Shown here in pieces: positions 41,864 through 49,984 of a DNA stretch of 64,000 nucleotides; positions within the stretch are counted from its first letter, which is position 1, and every line of letters starts with the position of its first letter. The position numbers and the translations under genes were made by a program. This DNA comes from Solimonas aquatica (GTDB lineage Bacteria > Pseudomonadota > Gammaproteobacteria > Nevskiales > Nevskiaceae): NCBI RefSeq assembly GCF_900111015.1, contig NZ_FOFS01000003.1, forward strand, positions 124,001 through 188,000. Reading direction: 5' to 3'. A model generated the notes under the pieces. It saw only the letters and a list, made by a program, of their open reading frames with translations. It was not told the DNA's origin and searched no databases.

Positions 41864-42841
41864 TCAGGCTGCGACGGTCTGGCTCTGCAGCGCCTCGCTG
41901 CTCTCCACGCCGTCGAACTGGAAGTAGCGCTTGGCCAGGGCGTCGTGAATCTGGCCGATGCCGATCTGGATCTCGTCGAGCCATTCGTGCAGGCCGTTCT
42001 CCAGCAGGCGCTCGAAGTTGGCGTCCTGAATCAGGGCGCGAATCCGCTGCAAAGGGCGCTCGGTTGCCCTGTTAGCGGGCAATTTGGCGATGCATGCACT
42101 GATTTTGTTCAGGCAATACATGGCGGAGCGGGGGAATTCCCTGTTTTGGAGCAGGAAGCGCAGGGCGGCCGGACCGCTGACGCGACTCTTCTCGTAACGC
42201 CGGTAGGACTGGTAGGCCATCAGCGAACGCAGCACGCTCATCCACTGGATGTGCTGGAAGGGACGCAGCTCGTCACCGGTCTTCCACTGAATCAGGTCCA
42301 CGGTGCGCACGTCCAGGATGCGCGTGGTCATGTCGGCCTGTTCCAGATGCAGGCCCAGCTGCAGGAAGTGGTAGCCGACATCGTGACTCATATTGGCGCC
42401 CAGCAGCCCGTGCAGCAGCAGGATGCCGTCCACCACCTTGGTCAGACCGGCCTGGCGCTGGGCGCGCGGCAGATGCGCCTCGCCTTCCTCCTGCATGAAC
42501 AGATGCAGGGCATTGAGCTGCTCCCAGGCATCGCGTGGCATGCCGTCGCGGATGGTACGCAGGATTTCGCGCGCATAGGCGATGGACGAGGCGATGGAGG
42601 AGGGGTTGTCGCGATCCGTGATCAGGAAGTGGACGACGTTGGCTTCGCTGTAGTCCTGATAGCGGCTCAGATAGCCGCCGTCGGCGCCGAGCATGGCGAT
42701 CAGCGGTGACCAGCCCAGGCTCACGCCGCGCGGCAGGTCCAGCAGCAGATGCGAATGCACGCCGACCAGACGCGCGGTGTTTTCGGCGCGGGCCAGATAG
42801 CGGCCCAGCCAGTAGAGATTGTCAGCGACGCGCGAGAGCAT
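41864..42841 (-). CDS. Alpha-E domain protein (DUF403)
   Basis: This 325-residue, mostly helical protein starts with the family signature 'MLSRVADNLYWLGRYLARAE' and continues 'GREILRTIRDG'-like sequence (here 'AREILRTIRDGMPRDAWEQLN'). Alpha-E proteins are always found beside circularly permuted ATP-grasp enzymes and transglutaminases, and are thought to assist amide-bond formation; no biochemical role is proven. The start overlaps the stop of the ATP-grasp gene by one base (TGATG), indicating coupled translation and a likely complex. Confidence 0.92.
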   Translation of the reverse strand: MLSRVADNLYWLGRYLARAENTARLVGVHSHLLLDLPRGVSLGWSPLIAMLGADGGYLSRYQDYSEANVVHFLITDRDNPSSIASSIAYAREILRTIRDGMPRDAWEQLNALHLFMQEEGEAHLPRAQRQAGLTKVVDGILLLHGLLGANMSHDVGYHFLQLGLHLEQADMTTRILDVRTVDLIQWKTGDELRPFQHIQWMSVLRSLMAYQSYRRYEKSRVSGPAALRFLLQNREFPRSAMYCLNKISACIAKLPANRATERPLQRIRALIQDANFERLLENGLHEWLDEIQIGIGQIHDALAKRYFQFDGVESSEALQSQTVAA

Positions 42842-44301
42842 CAGGCAGCCTCCAGATCGACGATCCAGGTGTCTTTGGCACCACCACCCTGCGAGCTGTT
42901 CACCACCAGCGAGCCCTTGACCATGGCCACGCGGGTCAGCCCGCCGGTGGTCACATAGGTGGATTCGCCGCGCGAGAGAATGAAGGGACGCAGGTCCAGA
43001 TGACGGGGTTCGATACTGCCGTCCGACAGCGTCAGCGTCGGGGCGGTGGACAGCGACAGCGTGGGCTGCGCCATGTAGTTGCGCGGATTGGCGCTGATCA
43101 GCTGATGGAATTTCTCGCGCTCCTTCTTGGTGGAGCGCGGCCCGATCAGCATGCCGTAACCGCCGGACTCATTGGCCGGCTTCACCACCAGATCTTCGAG
43201 ATGATCCAGCACGTAGCGGCGGTCGTCTTCCATCATGCACAGATAGCTCGGCACATTGGGCAGGATCGGCTCCTCGCTCAGGTAGTAGCGGATCATCTTC
43301 GGCACGAAGGCGTAGACCACCTTGTCGTCGGCGACGCCCGCGCCCGGTGCATTGACCAGGCCCACCTTACCACGCAGCCAGGCGCGCATCAGGCCCGGCA
43401 CGCCGAGCACCGAATCGGGACGGAAGGCTTCGGGGTCGATGAACAGATCGTCGATGCGGCGATAGATCACGTCCACGCGGCGCTTGCCGTAGACGGTGCG
43501 CATGTACACGCAGTCGTCGTCGCCGACGAACAGATCCGGGCCCTCGACCAGCTCGATGCCCATCTGCTGCGCCAGCCAGGAATGCTCGAAGTAAGCGGAG
43601 TTGTAGATGCCGGGGGTGAGCAGCACGATGCAGGGCGCATCGTCGCGGCGCGGTGACATCGCCGCCAGGGTGTCGTAGAGCTGCGCGGGATAATCGTCCA
43701 CCGGCAGGATGGTGCCGGTCTGGAACAGTTCCGGGAACACGCGCTTGGTGACCTGACGGTTCTCCACCATGTAGGAGACACCGCTGGGCACGCGCAGATT
43801 GTCTTCCAGCACGTAGAGCGTGCCGTCGCCGTCGCGCACCAGATCGCTGCCGCAGATATGTGCCCAGACGCCGTGCTTGGGCTTCATGCCCACGCATTGC
43901 GGGCGGAAGTTGGCGGATTCCTGCAGCAGCTCGCCGGGGAACACCTTGTCCTTGACGATCTTCTGCGCGCCGTAGATGTCCTGGATGAAATGGTTGAGCG
44001 CGCGCACGCGCTGCTGCAGGCCGGCTTCCGTGCGCATCCATTCGGTCTTGGGCAGGGTGCGCGGGATGATGTCGAAGGGCCAGGAGCGGTCGACGTTGCG
44101 GCCTTCCGAATACACCGTGAAGGTGATGCCCATGACCTTGATCGCCAGTTCGGCAGCGAGGCGGCGGTCGGCGAGTTCGGTCTTGTTCAGGCTGCCGAGA
44201 TAATCCACCAGATGCTTGGCGGCGGCTCGCGGCTCGCCGGGAGCAGCGAACAGTTCGTCGTAAAAGCCCTTGCAGCGGTACTGAAGCCAGTCGATGGCCA
44301 T
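42841..44301 (-). CDS. Circularly permuted type-2 ATP-grasp protein
   Basis: This 486-residue member of the DUF404/DUF407 group (COG2308) is predicted to form peptide or amide bonds using ATP. Visible blocks are 'LFAAPGEPR', 'FTVYSEGRNVDRSWPFDIIPR', the metal/ATP block 'LYVLEDNLRVPSGVSYMVENR', 'LLTPGIYNSAYFEHSWLAQ' and 'DLVVKPANESGGYGM', with 'RPFILS' near the end. The order of these motifs is rotated relative to classical ATP-grasp enzymes. It is first in a two-gene unit with alpha-E. Its 124-bp upstream region is shared with divergent minC. Confidence 0.92.
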   Translation of the reverse strand: MAIDWLQYRCKGFYDELFAAPGEPRAAAKHLVDYLGSLNKTELADRRLAAELAIKVMGITFTVYSEGRNVDRSWPFDIIPRTLPKTEWMRTEAGLQQRVRALNHFIQDIYGAQKIVKDKVFPGELLQESANFRPQCVGMKPKHGVWAHICGSDLVRDGDGTLYVLEDNLRVPSGVSYMVENRQVTKRVFPELFQTGTILPVDDYPAQLYDTLAAMSPRRDDAPCIVLLTPGIYNSAYFEHSWLAQQMGIELVEGPDLFVGDDDCVYMRTVYGKRRVDVIYRRIDDLFIDPEAFRPDSVLGVPGLMRAWLRGKVGLVNAPGAGVADDKVVYAFVPKMIRYYLSEEPILPNVPSYLCMMEDDRRYVLDHLEDLVVKPANESGGYGMLIGPRSTKKEREKFHQLISANPRNYMAQPTLSLSTAPTLTLSDGSIEPRHLDLRPFILSRGESTYVTTGGLTRVAMVKGSLVVNSSQGGGAKDTWIVDLEAA

Positions 44302-44425
44302 GATGGGCGGTGGTCTTCTTTGGTGTGAGTGTTTGTAAGCCGATCAAGCAAAGAGCAGGCCAAACGCTCTCTGTCAGCCATCCTGCCTGAACTGTGTAGA
44401 ATCTGCCGAAATTTTTGACAAGCAC

Positions 44426-45151
44426 ATGACGCAGAACAACGCGCTGGAATTCAAAGGCCGCATGCTGTCGCTGACGCGGGTGCGTATCCTGCGGGGCGAG
44501 ACGGCGGCCATCGCCGCGCAGCTGCGCGACTTCGCCCGGCAGATGCCGCAGGCGGTACTGGGCATGCCGGTGCTGCTGGAGGCGGATATGCCGGTGGCGC
44601 TGGGACCGGTGCTGCCGCTGTTGCGCGATGTCGGCATGCAGTTGCTGGGTGTGGTGGAGGGTCCGCTGGCGGCTGAGGCCAGGCAGATGGGTTTGCCGGT
44701 GCTGCCGGTGGAGGCTCCCGGTCGCGGTGCGCGTGCCGCGACCCCGGCCCCCACGCCGGCGCCCGCCGCTGCGGCACCGCCACCGCCACCACCGCCCGCG
44801 CCGGTGGCGGCACGCGAGCCCAGCCGCATGATCAGCGAGCCGGTACGCTCGGGGCAGCAGATTTACGCCGCCGGTGGTGATCTGGTGGTGAGCGCGGTGG
44901 TCAGCGCCGGCGCCGAGGTGGTGGCCGATGGCTGCATCCACATCTACGGTCCGCTGCGCGGCCGTGCCATCGCCGGTGCGCGGGGCGACAAGACGGCGCG
45001 CATCTTCTGCCGCCGCCTGGAGGCCGAGCTGGTGGCGGTGGCCGGCGTCTACGCCGTCGCCGAGCAGATGCAGGGCGAGCTGCGTGGCAAGCCGGTACAG
45101 GTGTATCTGGGCACCGACGGCAAACTGAATATCGAACGTCTGGACGCCTGA
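44426..45151 (+). CDS. minC: Septum-site determining protein MinC
   Basis: This 241-residue cell-division inhibitor blocks FtsZ rings at the poles. The N-terminal domain ('LEFKGRMLSLTRVRIL') is joined by a Pro/Ala linker with a run of seven Pro (residues about 100-132) to the C-terminal beta-helix. The latter reads 'RSGQQIYAAGGDLVVSAVVSAG', 'GCIHIYGPLRGRAIAG' and 'IFCRRLEAELVAVAG', and binds MinD. A TAGAAT -10-like box lies 24 bp upstream (44397-44402). It is first of minC-minD-minE. Confidence 0.95.
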   Translation: MTQNNALEFKGRMLSLTRVRILRGETAAIAAQLRDFARQMPQAVLGMPVLLEADMPVALGPVLPLLRDVGMQLLGVVEGPLAAEARQMGLPVLPVEAPGRGARAATPAPTPAPAAAAPPPPPPPAPVAAREPSRMISEPVRSGQQIYAAGGDLVVSAVVSAGAEVVADGCIHIYGPLRGRAIAGARGDKTARIFCRRLEAELVAVAGVYAVAEQMQGELRGKPVQVYLGTDGKLNIERLDA

Positions 45152-45178
45152 AGTCCGGGCCTGGCAAGAGGATTGAAC

Positions 45179-45988
45179 GTGGCAAAAATCGTCGTCGTGA
45201 CTTCGGGCAAGGGTGGCGTGGGCAAGACCACCACCAGTGCGTCCTTCTCCACGGGCCTGGCGCAGCGCGGGCTCAAGACGGTGGTGATCGACTTCGACGT
45301 GGGCCTGCGCAATCTCGATCTGATCATGGGCTGCGAGCGCCGCGTGGTGTTCGACTTCGTCAACGTGATTCACGGCGAGGCCAATCTGCGGCAGGCCCTG
45401 ATCAAGGACAAGAACTTCGAAAACCTGTTCGTGCTGGCCGCCAGCCAGACCCGCGACAAGGACGCGCTCACCGAAGAGGGCGTCGGCCGCGTGCTCGAAG
45501 AACTGGCGCGCGATTTCGACTACATCGTCTGCGACTCGCCGGCCGGCATCGAGCGCGGCGCGCATCTGGCGATGTACTTCGCCGACGAGGCCCTGGTGGT
45601 GACCAATCCGGAAGTCTCCAGCGTGCGCGACTCCGATCGCGTGCTGGGCCTGTTGTCCAGCAAGACCCGCCGGGTGGAGAAGGGCGAGGGCCGGGTCAAG
45701 GAACATCTGGTGCTCACCCGCTACAACCCGGTGCGCGTGCAGAAGGGCGAGATGCTGTCGGTGGACGATGTGCGGGAGATCCTGGCGATTCCGCTGCTGG
45801 GCGTGATTCCGGAATCGCCGGCCGTGCTGACCAGCTCCAATGCCGGCTCGCCGGTGATCGTGAACAAGGAAGCCGACGCCGGCCGCGCCTACGATGATCT
45901 GGTTGCACGCTTTCTGGGCGAGCCGCGCGAGCACCGCTTCATCTCCGCCGAGAAGAAGGGTCTGCTCGGCCGCCTGTTCGGAGGCTGA
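45179..45988 (+). CDS. minD: Septum-site determining ATPase MinD
   Basis: This 269-residue ParA/MinD ATPase has the deviant Walker A SGKGGVGKTT at its N-terminus ('AKIVVVTSGKGGVGKTT'). It has 'VVIDFDVGLRNLDLIMGCERRVV', 'IVCDSPAGIERGA' and a C-terminal amphipathic membrane helix ('KKGLLGRLFGG'). It binds the membrane with ATP and recruits MinC. The GTG start at 45179 was chosen because AGAGGA is six bases upstream; a TTG at 45173 is too close to it. The gap to minC is 27 bp. Confidence 0.95.
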   Translation: MAKIVVVTSGKGGVGKTTTSASFSTGLAQRGLKTVVIDFDVGLRNLDLIMGCERRVVFDFVNVIHGEANLRQALIKDKNFENLFVLAASQTRDKDALTEEGVGRVLEELARDFDYIVCDSPAGIERGAHLAMYFADEALVVTNPEVSSVRDSDRVLGLLSSKTRRVEKGEGRVKEHLVLTRYNPVRVQKGEMLSVDDVREILAIPLLGVIPESPAVLTSSNAGSPVIVNKEADAGRAYDDLVARFLGEPREHRFISAEKKGLLGRLFGG

Positions 45989-45990
45989 TC

Positions 45991-46248
45991 ATGGATTGGC
46001 TCAAGTTTTTCCGCGGCGAACCCAAGAGCACCGCTTCCGTTGCCAAGGAGCGGCTGAAGGTGGTGGTGGCGCATCAGCGCGAAGGCCGCGCCAATGGGCC
46101 GGTCTACCTGCCCAAGCTGCGCGAGGAACTGCTCGACGTGGTGCGCCGCTACGTGCAGGTGCCGGACAGCGCGGTGCAGATCAATGTGCAGCGCGAGGCG
46201 GGTCTGGAAGTGCTGGAAATGAACATCACCCTGCCCGACGCTCATTGA
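45991..46248 (+). CDS. minE: Cell division topological specificity factor MinE
   Basis: This 85-residue protein has the usual MinE length. The N-terminal membrane-targeting and MinD-binding segment is 'MDWLKFFRGEPKSTASVAKERLKVVVAHQR'-like (shown here by 'AKERLKVVVAHQRE'). The dimer domain has 'LPKLREELLDVVRRYV' and 'LEVLEMNITLP'. It stimulates MinD ATPase and so drives pole-to-pole oscillation. It starts two bases after the minD stop. Confidence 0.95.
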   Translation: MDWLKFFRGEPKSTASVAKERLKVVVAHQREGRANGPVYLPKLREELLDVVRRYVQVPDSAVQINVQREAGLEVLEMNITLPDAH

Positions 46249-46363
46249 TCTGGCGCAGGGCGCTCATGCCCATGGCGGCATAAGCTTAGAACGTTTGTGA
46301 CCGGCCGGCCCTGGTGTCGGCGTGGCGCAGCGTGGAAATCACCCGGTGGGCAGACACTTAGGG

Positions 46364-46377
46364 CGAGTTCGAACTCG
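46364..46377. promoter_or_regulatory. 14-bp perfect palindrome upstream of fpr
   Basis: CGAGTTC/GAACTCG lies 88 bp before the fpr start, in a 216-bp gap after minE. A TACACT -10-like box is at 46414-46419. The palindrome may be an operator for fpr. It does not match a site I can name. Confidence 0.35.
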
Positions 46378-46464
46378 TCCGTACGCGTGAGTGCGAGGGC
46401 CCACGAATTTTCTTACACTGCGCGGCCTTTGTTTGGTTCACCCGTGCGTTAGGACCCTCGTCGT

Positions 46465-47241
46465 ATGGCTGCTTTTGCTCCCGAAACCGTGCTGAGCGTG
46501 CGTCACTGGAATGACACGCTGTTCAGCTTCACCACCACCCGCGATACCGCGCTGCGCTTTCGCAACGGCCAGTTCGTGATGATCGGCCTGGAGGTCAATG
46601 GCAAGCCGCTGATGCGCGCCTACAGCATTGCCAGCCCCAATTACGACGACAATCTCGAATTCTTCAGCATCAAGGTCGAGAACGGCCCGCTGACTTCGCG
46701 CCTGCAGCATCTGAAGGTCGGCGATCAGGTGCTGGTCAGCCGCAAGCCCACCGGCACGCTGGTGGTCGACGACCTCAAGCCGGGCAAACACCTGTTCATG
46801 ATCGGCACCGGCACGGGCCTCGCTCCGTTCATGAGCCTGGTGCGCGATCCCGAGGTCTACGAGCGTTTCGAGAAGATCGTGCTGGTGCACGGCGTGCGCC
46901 GGGTCAACGATCTGGCTTACTACGAATACCTCACCGAAGAGCTGCCGCACCACGAGTTCCTCGGCGATCTGGTGCGCGAGAAGCTGATCTATTACCCCAC
47001 CGTGACCCGCGAGCCCTTCCGCTACCAGGGTCGCGTCACCGATCTGCTGGAGAACGGCAAGCTCTGCCAGGACATCGGCCTGCCGCCGTTCAATCCCGAA
47101 ACCGACCGCGTGATGATCTGCGGCAGCCCCTCTCTGCTCACCGATCTGTGCCGGATTCTCGATCAGATGAAGTTCCAGATCTCGCCGCACATCGGCGAGC
47201 CGGGCGACTACGTGATCGAGCGTGCTTTCGTCGAGAAGTAA
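46465..47241 (+). CDS. fpr: Ferredoxin/flavodoxin-NADP(+) reductase
   Basis: This 258-residue FAD enzyme exchanges electrons between NADPH and ferredoxin or flavodoxin. The FAD motif is 'LMRAYSIASPNYDD', the NADP phosphate loop is 'MIGTGTGLAPFMSLVRDPEVY', 'VMICGSPSLLTDL' binds the nicotinamide end, and the C-terminus 'DYVIERAFVEK' is typical of subclass IA bacterial FPRs. It supports redox homeostasis and iron-sulfur repair. It stands alone with its own terminator. Confidence 0.95.
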   Translation: MAAFAPETVLSVRHWNDTLFSFTTTRDTALRFRNGQFVMIGLEVNGKPLMRAYSIASPNYDDNLEFFSIKVENGPLTSRLQHLKVGDQVLVSRKPTGTLVVDDLKPGKHLFMIGTGTGLAPFMSLVRDPEVYERFEKIVLVHGVRRVNDLAYYEYLTEELPHHEFLGDLVREKLIYYPTVTREPFRYQGRVTDLLENGKLCQDIGLPPFNPETDRVMICGSPSLLTDLCRILDQMKFQISPHIGEPGDYVIERAFVEK

Positions 47242-47262
47242 GCGGCGCAAGTGGCGACTGAG

Positions 47263-47294
47263 GACGCCGGCTTTCGCGCCGGCGTCTTCGTTTG
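47263..47294 (+). terminator. Terminator after fpr
   Basis: A 9-bp stem GACGCCGGC/GCCGGCGTC is followed by TTCGTTTG. It is a moderate U-tract between convergent fpr and the YihY gene. Confidence 0.7.
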
Positions 47295-47295
47295 T

Positions 47296-48603
47296 TCAGG
47301 CGGATTTGCGTGTGAGCCACTGCCGCAGGCTCTGGTTCTGGTGGCGGCCGGCGAAATCGGTCTCCGCGGCATCCAGCATCTCGCGCACCTGCTGCGAGCG
47401 CTCGCTGCGCAGGACGGCGAACGGCGCCGGGCCCTGACGGGCCAGGCGCCACAACTCGGCCAGGGCGATGTTGTCCAGATCGCGCGCCGGAATCAGCTCG
47501 GTGCGCGCGGCGCCGGACTCGACCAGCAGCTTGTGGAAGATCAGCTGATCGACCACGCGGCCGACGTGTTCGGGCTCGGCCTGCAGCGCCATTGCCAGCT
47601 GCTCCTGCGTGTAGCCGGACTCGCCGCGCAGGAAGCGTTCGCCGCACAGGCTCATGATCATCAGCGCCAGATACTCGGTCTCGCGGCTGCTCAGCAGCGG
47701 CGGCGCGCGATTGGGCTTGAGGTGTTCGGGGTGCTGCACATAAAAGGCCAGCTGGCAGCCGATCAGCAGAATCAGCCAGCCCAGGTGCAGCCAGATCAGC
47801 AGGAAGATCAGAATCGCGAAGCTGGAGTAGATCGCGTTGTAATTGGTGGCTCCGGCCACGAAGGAGCCGAAGGCCAGGCTGCTGCTCTGCCACAGCACGC
47901 CCGCCGCGCAGCCGCCGATCAGCGCCGGCACCAGACGCACGCGGGTGTTGGGCACGAAACGGTAGGCGAAGCTGAACAGCGCGATGATCAGCGCGTACGG
48001 CAGCAGCTTGCCGATCAGCACGATCAGCCAGCCGAAGGGCTGGATCTGCGCCATTTGGGCGATCAGGCCGGAGCTCAGCGCGCTGGCGGTCAGGCCCATG
48101 GCCGAGAACACCAGCACCGGGCCGACGGTGAGCACCGCGAAATATTCGCCGACGCGCTGCGACAGCGGCCGGGGCCGCTCCACGCGCCAGACGTAGTTGA
48201 AGCTGTTTTCGACCTTGCGGATCAACGACAGCGCCGACCAGAACAGCAGGGCAATGCCCAGGGTGCCCAGCACGCCGACCTGAATCTTCTCGATGAAGCC
48301 GATCACGTTTTCGGTCAGTGCCGGCGCCTGCTCGCCCAGCGGCGAGAGGAATTCGAGCAGGAAGGGCTGCAGGGCATTGTGTGCACCCAGGGCCTTGAGC
48401 ACCGAAAAGGCCAGGGCCAGCAGCGGCACGATGGACAGCAGGGTGGTGTAGACCAGGCTCATCGCGCGCATGGTCAGCTGGCCTTCGAGCAGGTCGCGGA
48501 TCAGCACGAAGAGGTAGCGCCCGGTGCGGCTCAGATGCGCGCGCCGGCCGGCATGATCGAAATTCCAGAGATAGGCGCGGAGCAACTGCAGGTAGCGGTC
48601 CAT
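47296..48603 (-). CDS. YihY/virulence-factor BrkB-family membrane protein
   Basis: This 435-residue protein has about six membrane helices in its first 290 residues: 'MRAMSLVYTTLLSIVPLLALAF' (family start), 'VLGTLGIALLFWSALSLIRKVE', 'LPYALIIALFSFAYRFVPNT', 'AALIGGCAAGVLWQ'-like and 'ILIFLLIWLHLGWLILLIGCQL'. A cytoplasmic winged-helix-like tail follows (residues about 295-400, 'YTQEQLAMALQAEPEHVGRVVDQL'). The family was once called RNase BN in error. Its function remains unclear. The start may also be GTG 48618. Confidence 0.88.
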   Translation of the reverse strand: MDRYLQLLRAYLWNFDHAGRRAHLSRTGRYLFVLIRDLLEGQLTMRAMSLVYTTLLSIVPLLALAFSVLKALGAHNALQPFLLEFLSPLGEQAPALTENVIGFIEKIQVGVLGTLGIALLFWSALSLIRKVENSFNYVWRVERPRPLSQRVGEYFAVLTVGPVLVFSAMGLTASALSSGLIAQMAQIQPFGWLIVLIGKLLPYALIIALFSFAYRFVPNTRVRLVPALIGGCAAGVLWQSSSLAFGSFVAGATNYNAIYSSFAILIFLLIWLHLGWLILLIGCQLAFYVQHPEHLKPNRAPPLLSSRETEYLALMIMSLCGERFLRGESGYTQEQLAMALQAEPEHVGRVVDQLIFHKLLVESGAARTELIPARDLDNIALAELWRLARQGPAPFAVLRSERSQQVREMLDAAETDFAGRHQNQSLRQWLTRKSA

Positions 48604-48686
48604 CCGGCGAGCATACACAAGAGCCTGGGAGGGCTCATGCCGAGGCTGTGGACCCGACCGTTAGTCGGGTGAATCCTGACACGCCA

Positions 48687-48714
48687 TTGACATAAGACGC
48701 TGCCCCGCTATGCT
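48687..48714 (+). promoter_or_regulatory. Sigma-70 promoter of the phasin gene
   Basis: A consensus TTGACA (48687-48692) and TATGCT (48709-48714) are spaced by 16 bp. This is the best-looking promoter in the window, about 75 bp before the phasin start. It fits strong expression of a granule-coat protein. Confidence 0.7.
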
Positions 48715-48788
48715 GTGCCGCAACATTTGTTGCATTGCAGCAAGTCGGGTTTCCAGTCCAATCATCCTCTGAAGCTTTGGAGTGCAGT

Positions 48789-49262
48789 ATGAGCATTGAA
48801 ACGATCGTGAACGACGTGAAGAGCCGCGCGGACGTGGTGGTGAGCCGCGGTCAGGAAGCGGTGGAAATCGGTGTGGAGACCCTCAAGGCCGCCAACACCA
48901 TCGTCGTCGAGGGCGTGCAGGCCCTGGTGGAAACCAATGTTGCGGCCGGCAAGGAACTGGCCTCGCTGGTGCAGGCCAGCCTGGACAAGGCCAAGACCGA
49001 TGGCCTCAAGGCCGTGGCCGGCAACCCGGTGGCTTATCTGCCGGAAGGCAAGAGCACCGTGATCAATGCTTACAGCGAATCCGTGAAGGTCGTGAGCAAG
49101 ACCGGCGACGAGCTGGCCAAGACCCTCAAGAGCGGCGTCGAGAACATCGCGGCGCGGATCCAGGGCGAGAAGCTGGTGGCCAAGGCCAAGAAGACGGTGC
49201 GCAAGACGGCCAAGAAGGCCTCCGCCAAGACCCGCAAGGTTGCCAAGGCGGTCGCGGAATAA
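48789..49262 (+). CDS. Phasin-family protein with a Lys/Ala-rich histone-like tail
   Basis: This 157-residue helical protein has a phasin body at residues about 1-125, with heptad-like 'VKSRADVVVSRGQEAVEIGV', 'TLKAANTIVVEGVQALVET' and 'SVKVVSKTGDELAKTLKSGV'. The highly basic tail 'AKAKKTVRKTAKKASAKTRK' follows. It resembles Pseudomonas PhaF, which coats polyhydroxyalkanoate granules and binds DNA through its tail to share granules between daughter cells. No phaC or depolymerase gene lies in the window. It has a strong promoter and terminator and is monocistronic. Confidence 0.83.
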   Translation: MSIETIVNDVKSRADVVVSRGQEAVEIGVETLKAANTIVVEGVQALVETNVAAGKELASLVQASLDKAKTDGLKAVAGNPVAYLPEGKSTVINAYSESVKVVSKTGDELAKTLKSGVENIAARIQGEKLVAKAKKTVRKTAKKASAKTRKVAKAVAE

Positions 49263-49303
49263 GTCGGGCGTGCGGCGCGTCTGAGTCAGGCGCCCAGCTC
49301 AAC

Positions 49304-49340
49304 AAAAAGACCGGGGAGCGCAAGCTGCCCGGTCTTTTTT
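49304..49340 (+). terminator. Intrinsic terminator of the phasin gene
   Basis: A 12-bp stem AAAAAGACCGGG/CCCGGTCTTTTT is topped by a second small stem with a GCAA tetraloop and followed by a T-run. Confidence 0.9.
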
Positions 49341-49374
49341 CATGGCACCGGCAGGCGGTGTCTGGATGTGGACC

Positions 49375-49617
49375 ATGGACAAGGACCAAGTGATCGGCGG
49401 CACGCTGCTCCTGCTCATTCACGAGCTGGAGGTGCTGGGCCGCCAGCATGATTTGTGGCGGGAGGCCTTGCGGGAGCTGCGCCGTGTGCAGAACGCGCAG
49501 GCCTGGCGCCGCTGGCGCGGCAGCTTGCGCCGGCAGCTGCGTCAGCGCCGGGCCGAGGAGCGGCAGATTCGCCGCGAGTTGTGGACGGGGCTGCGCCGGG
49601 ATCTGTTCGGGCGCTGA
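49375..49617 (+). CDS. Small basic hypothetical protein
   Basis: This 80-residue product (MDKDQVIGGTLLLLIHELEV...) is mostly helical and very Arg-rich in its second half ('RRWRGSLRRQLRQRRAEERQ'). It has no recognised domain. It follows the phasin terminator closely. Alternative ATGs at 49342 and 49366 lie in frame, and no strong ribosome site decides between them. It ends seven bases before the convergent gene. It may be a real nucleic-acid-binding protein or a chance frame in GC-rich DNA. Confidence 0.4.
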   Translation: MDKDQVIGGTLLLLIHELEVLGRQHDLWREALRELRRVQNAQAWRRWRGSLRRQLRQRRAEERQIRRELWTGLRRDLFGR

Positions 49618-49624
49618 AGGCTGC

Positions 49625-49966
49625 TCAGTCCTTGGCCTTGGCGCTCTCGGTGCTGCTGGCCTCGGCACTGGGCTTGGCCTTGCGCGGTGCGCGCCGGCGC
49701 TTGCGCGGTGTCGGCGCCGGCCTGGCTTCCGGCTGCGGCTCGTCCTCGCCCAGGCGGATGCGGGCGGCGATCTTCTGCCAGGCCGGACTGCGGCGCAGGG
49801 TTTCCAGATTGCTCTTCACGAACTGCGAGGCGTCGAAGTCGCTGGCGGCGCCGACCTTGTCGCGCAGAAACGCCACGATGTCTTCCTGCAGGCCGGCGAC
49901 ATCGGGCAGGCCGAGGAAACGGCGCAGCTCGTCGGGACGCACGTCGATTTCAATCTTGATCTGCAT
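49625..49966 (-). CDS. Small hypothetical protein, possibly DUF6489
   Basis: This 113-residue protein's N-terminal 80 residues ('IEIDVRPDELRRFLGLPDV', 'FLRDKVGAASDFDASQFVKS') resemble the DUF6489 family as I recall it. The tail is Lys/Arg/Pro/Ala-rich ('PTPRKRRRAPRKAKPSAEAS') and probably disordered. It lies 18 bp downstream of the MAPEG gene on the same strand. A link with the nearby phasin is possible, since both have basic tails, but unproven. Confidence 0.6.
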   Translation of the reverse strand: MQIKIEIDVRPDELRRFLGLPDVAGLQEDIVAFLRDKVGAASDFDASQFVKSNLETLRRSPAWQKIAARIRLGEDEPQPEARPAPTPRKRRRAPRKAKPSAEASSTESAKAKD

Positions 49967-49984
49967 GGCGGTACTTTTCCGAAG

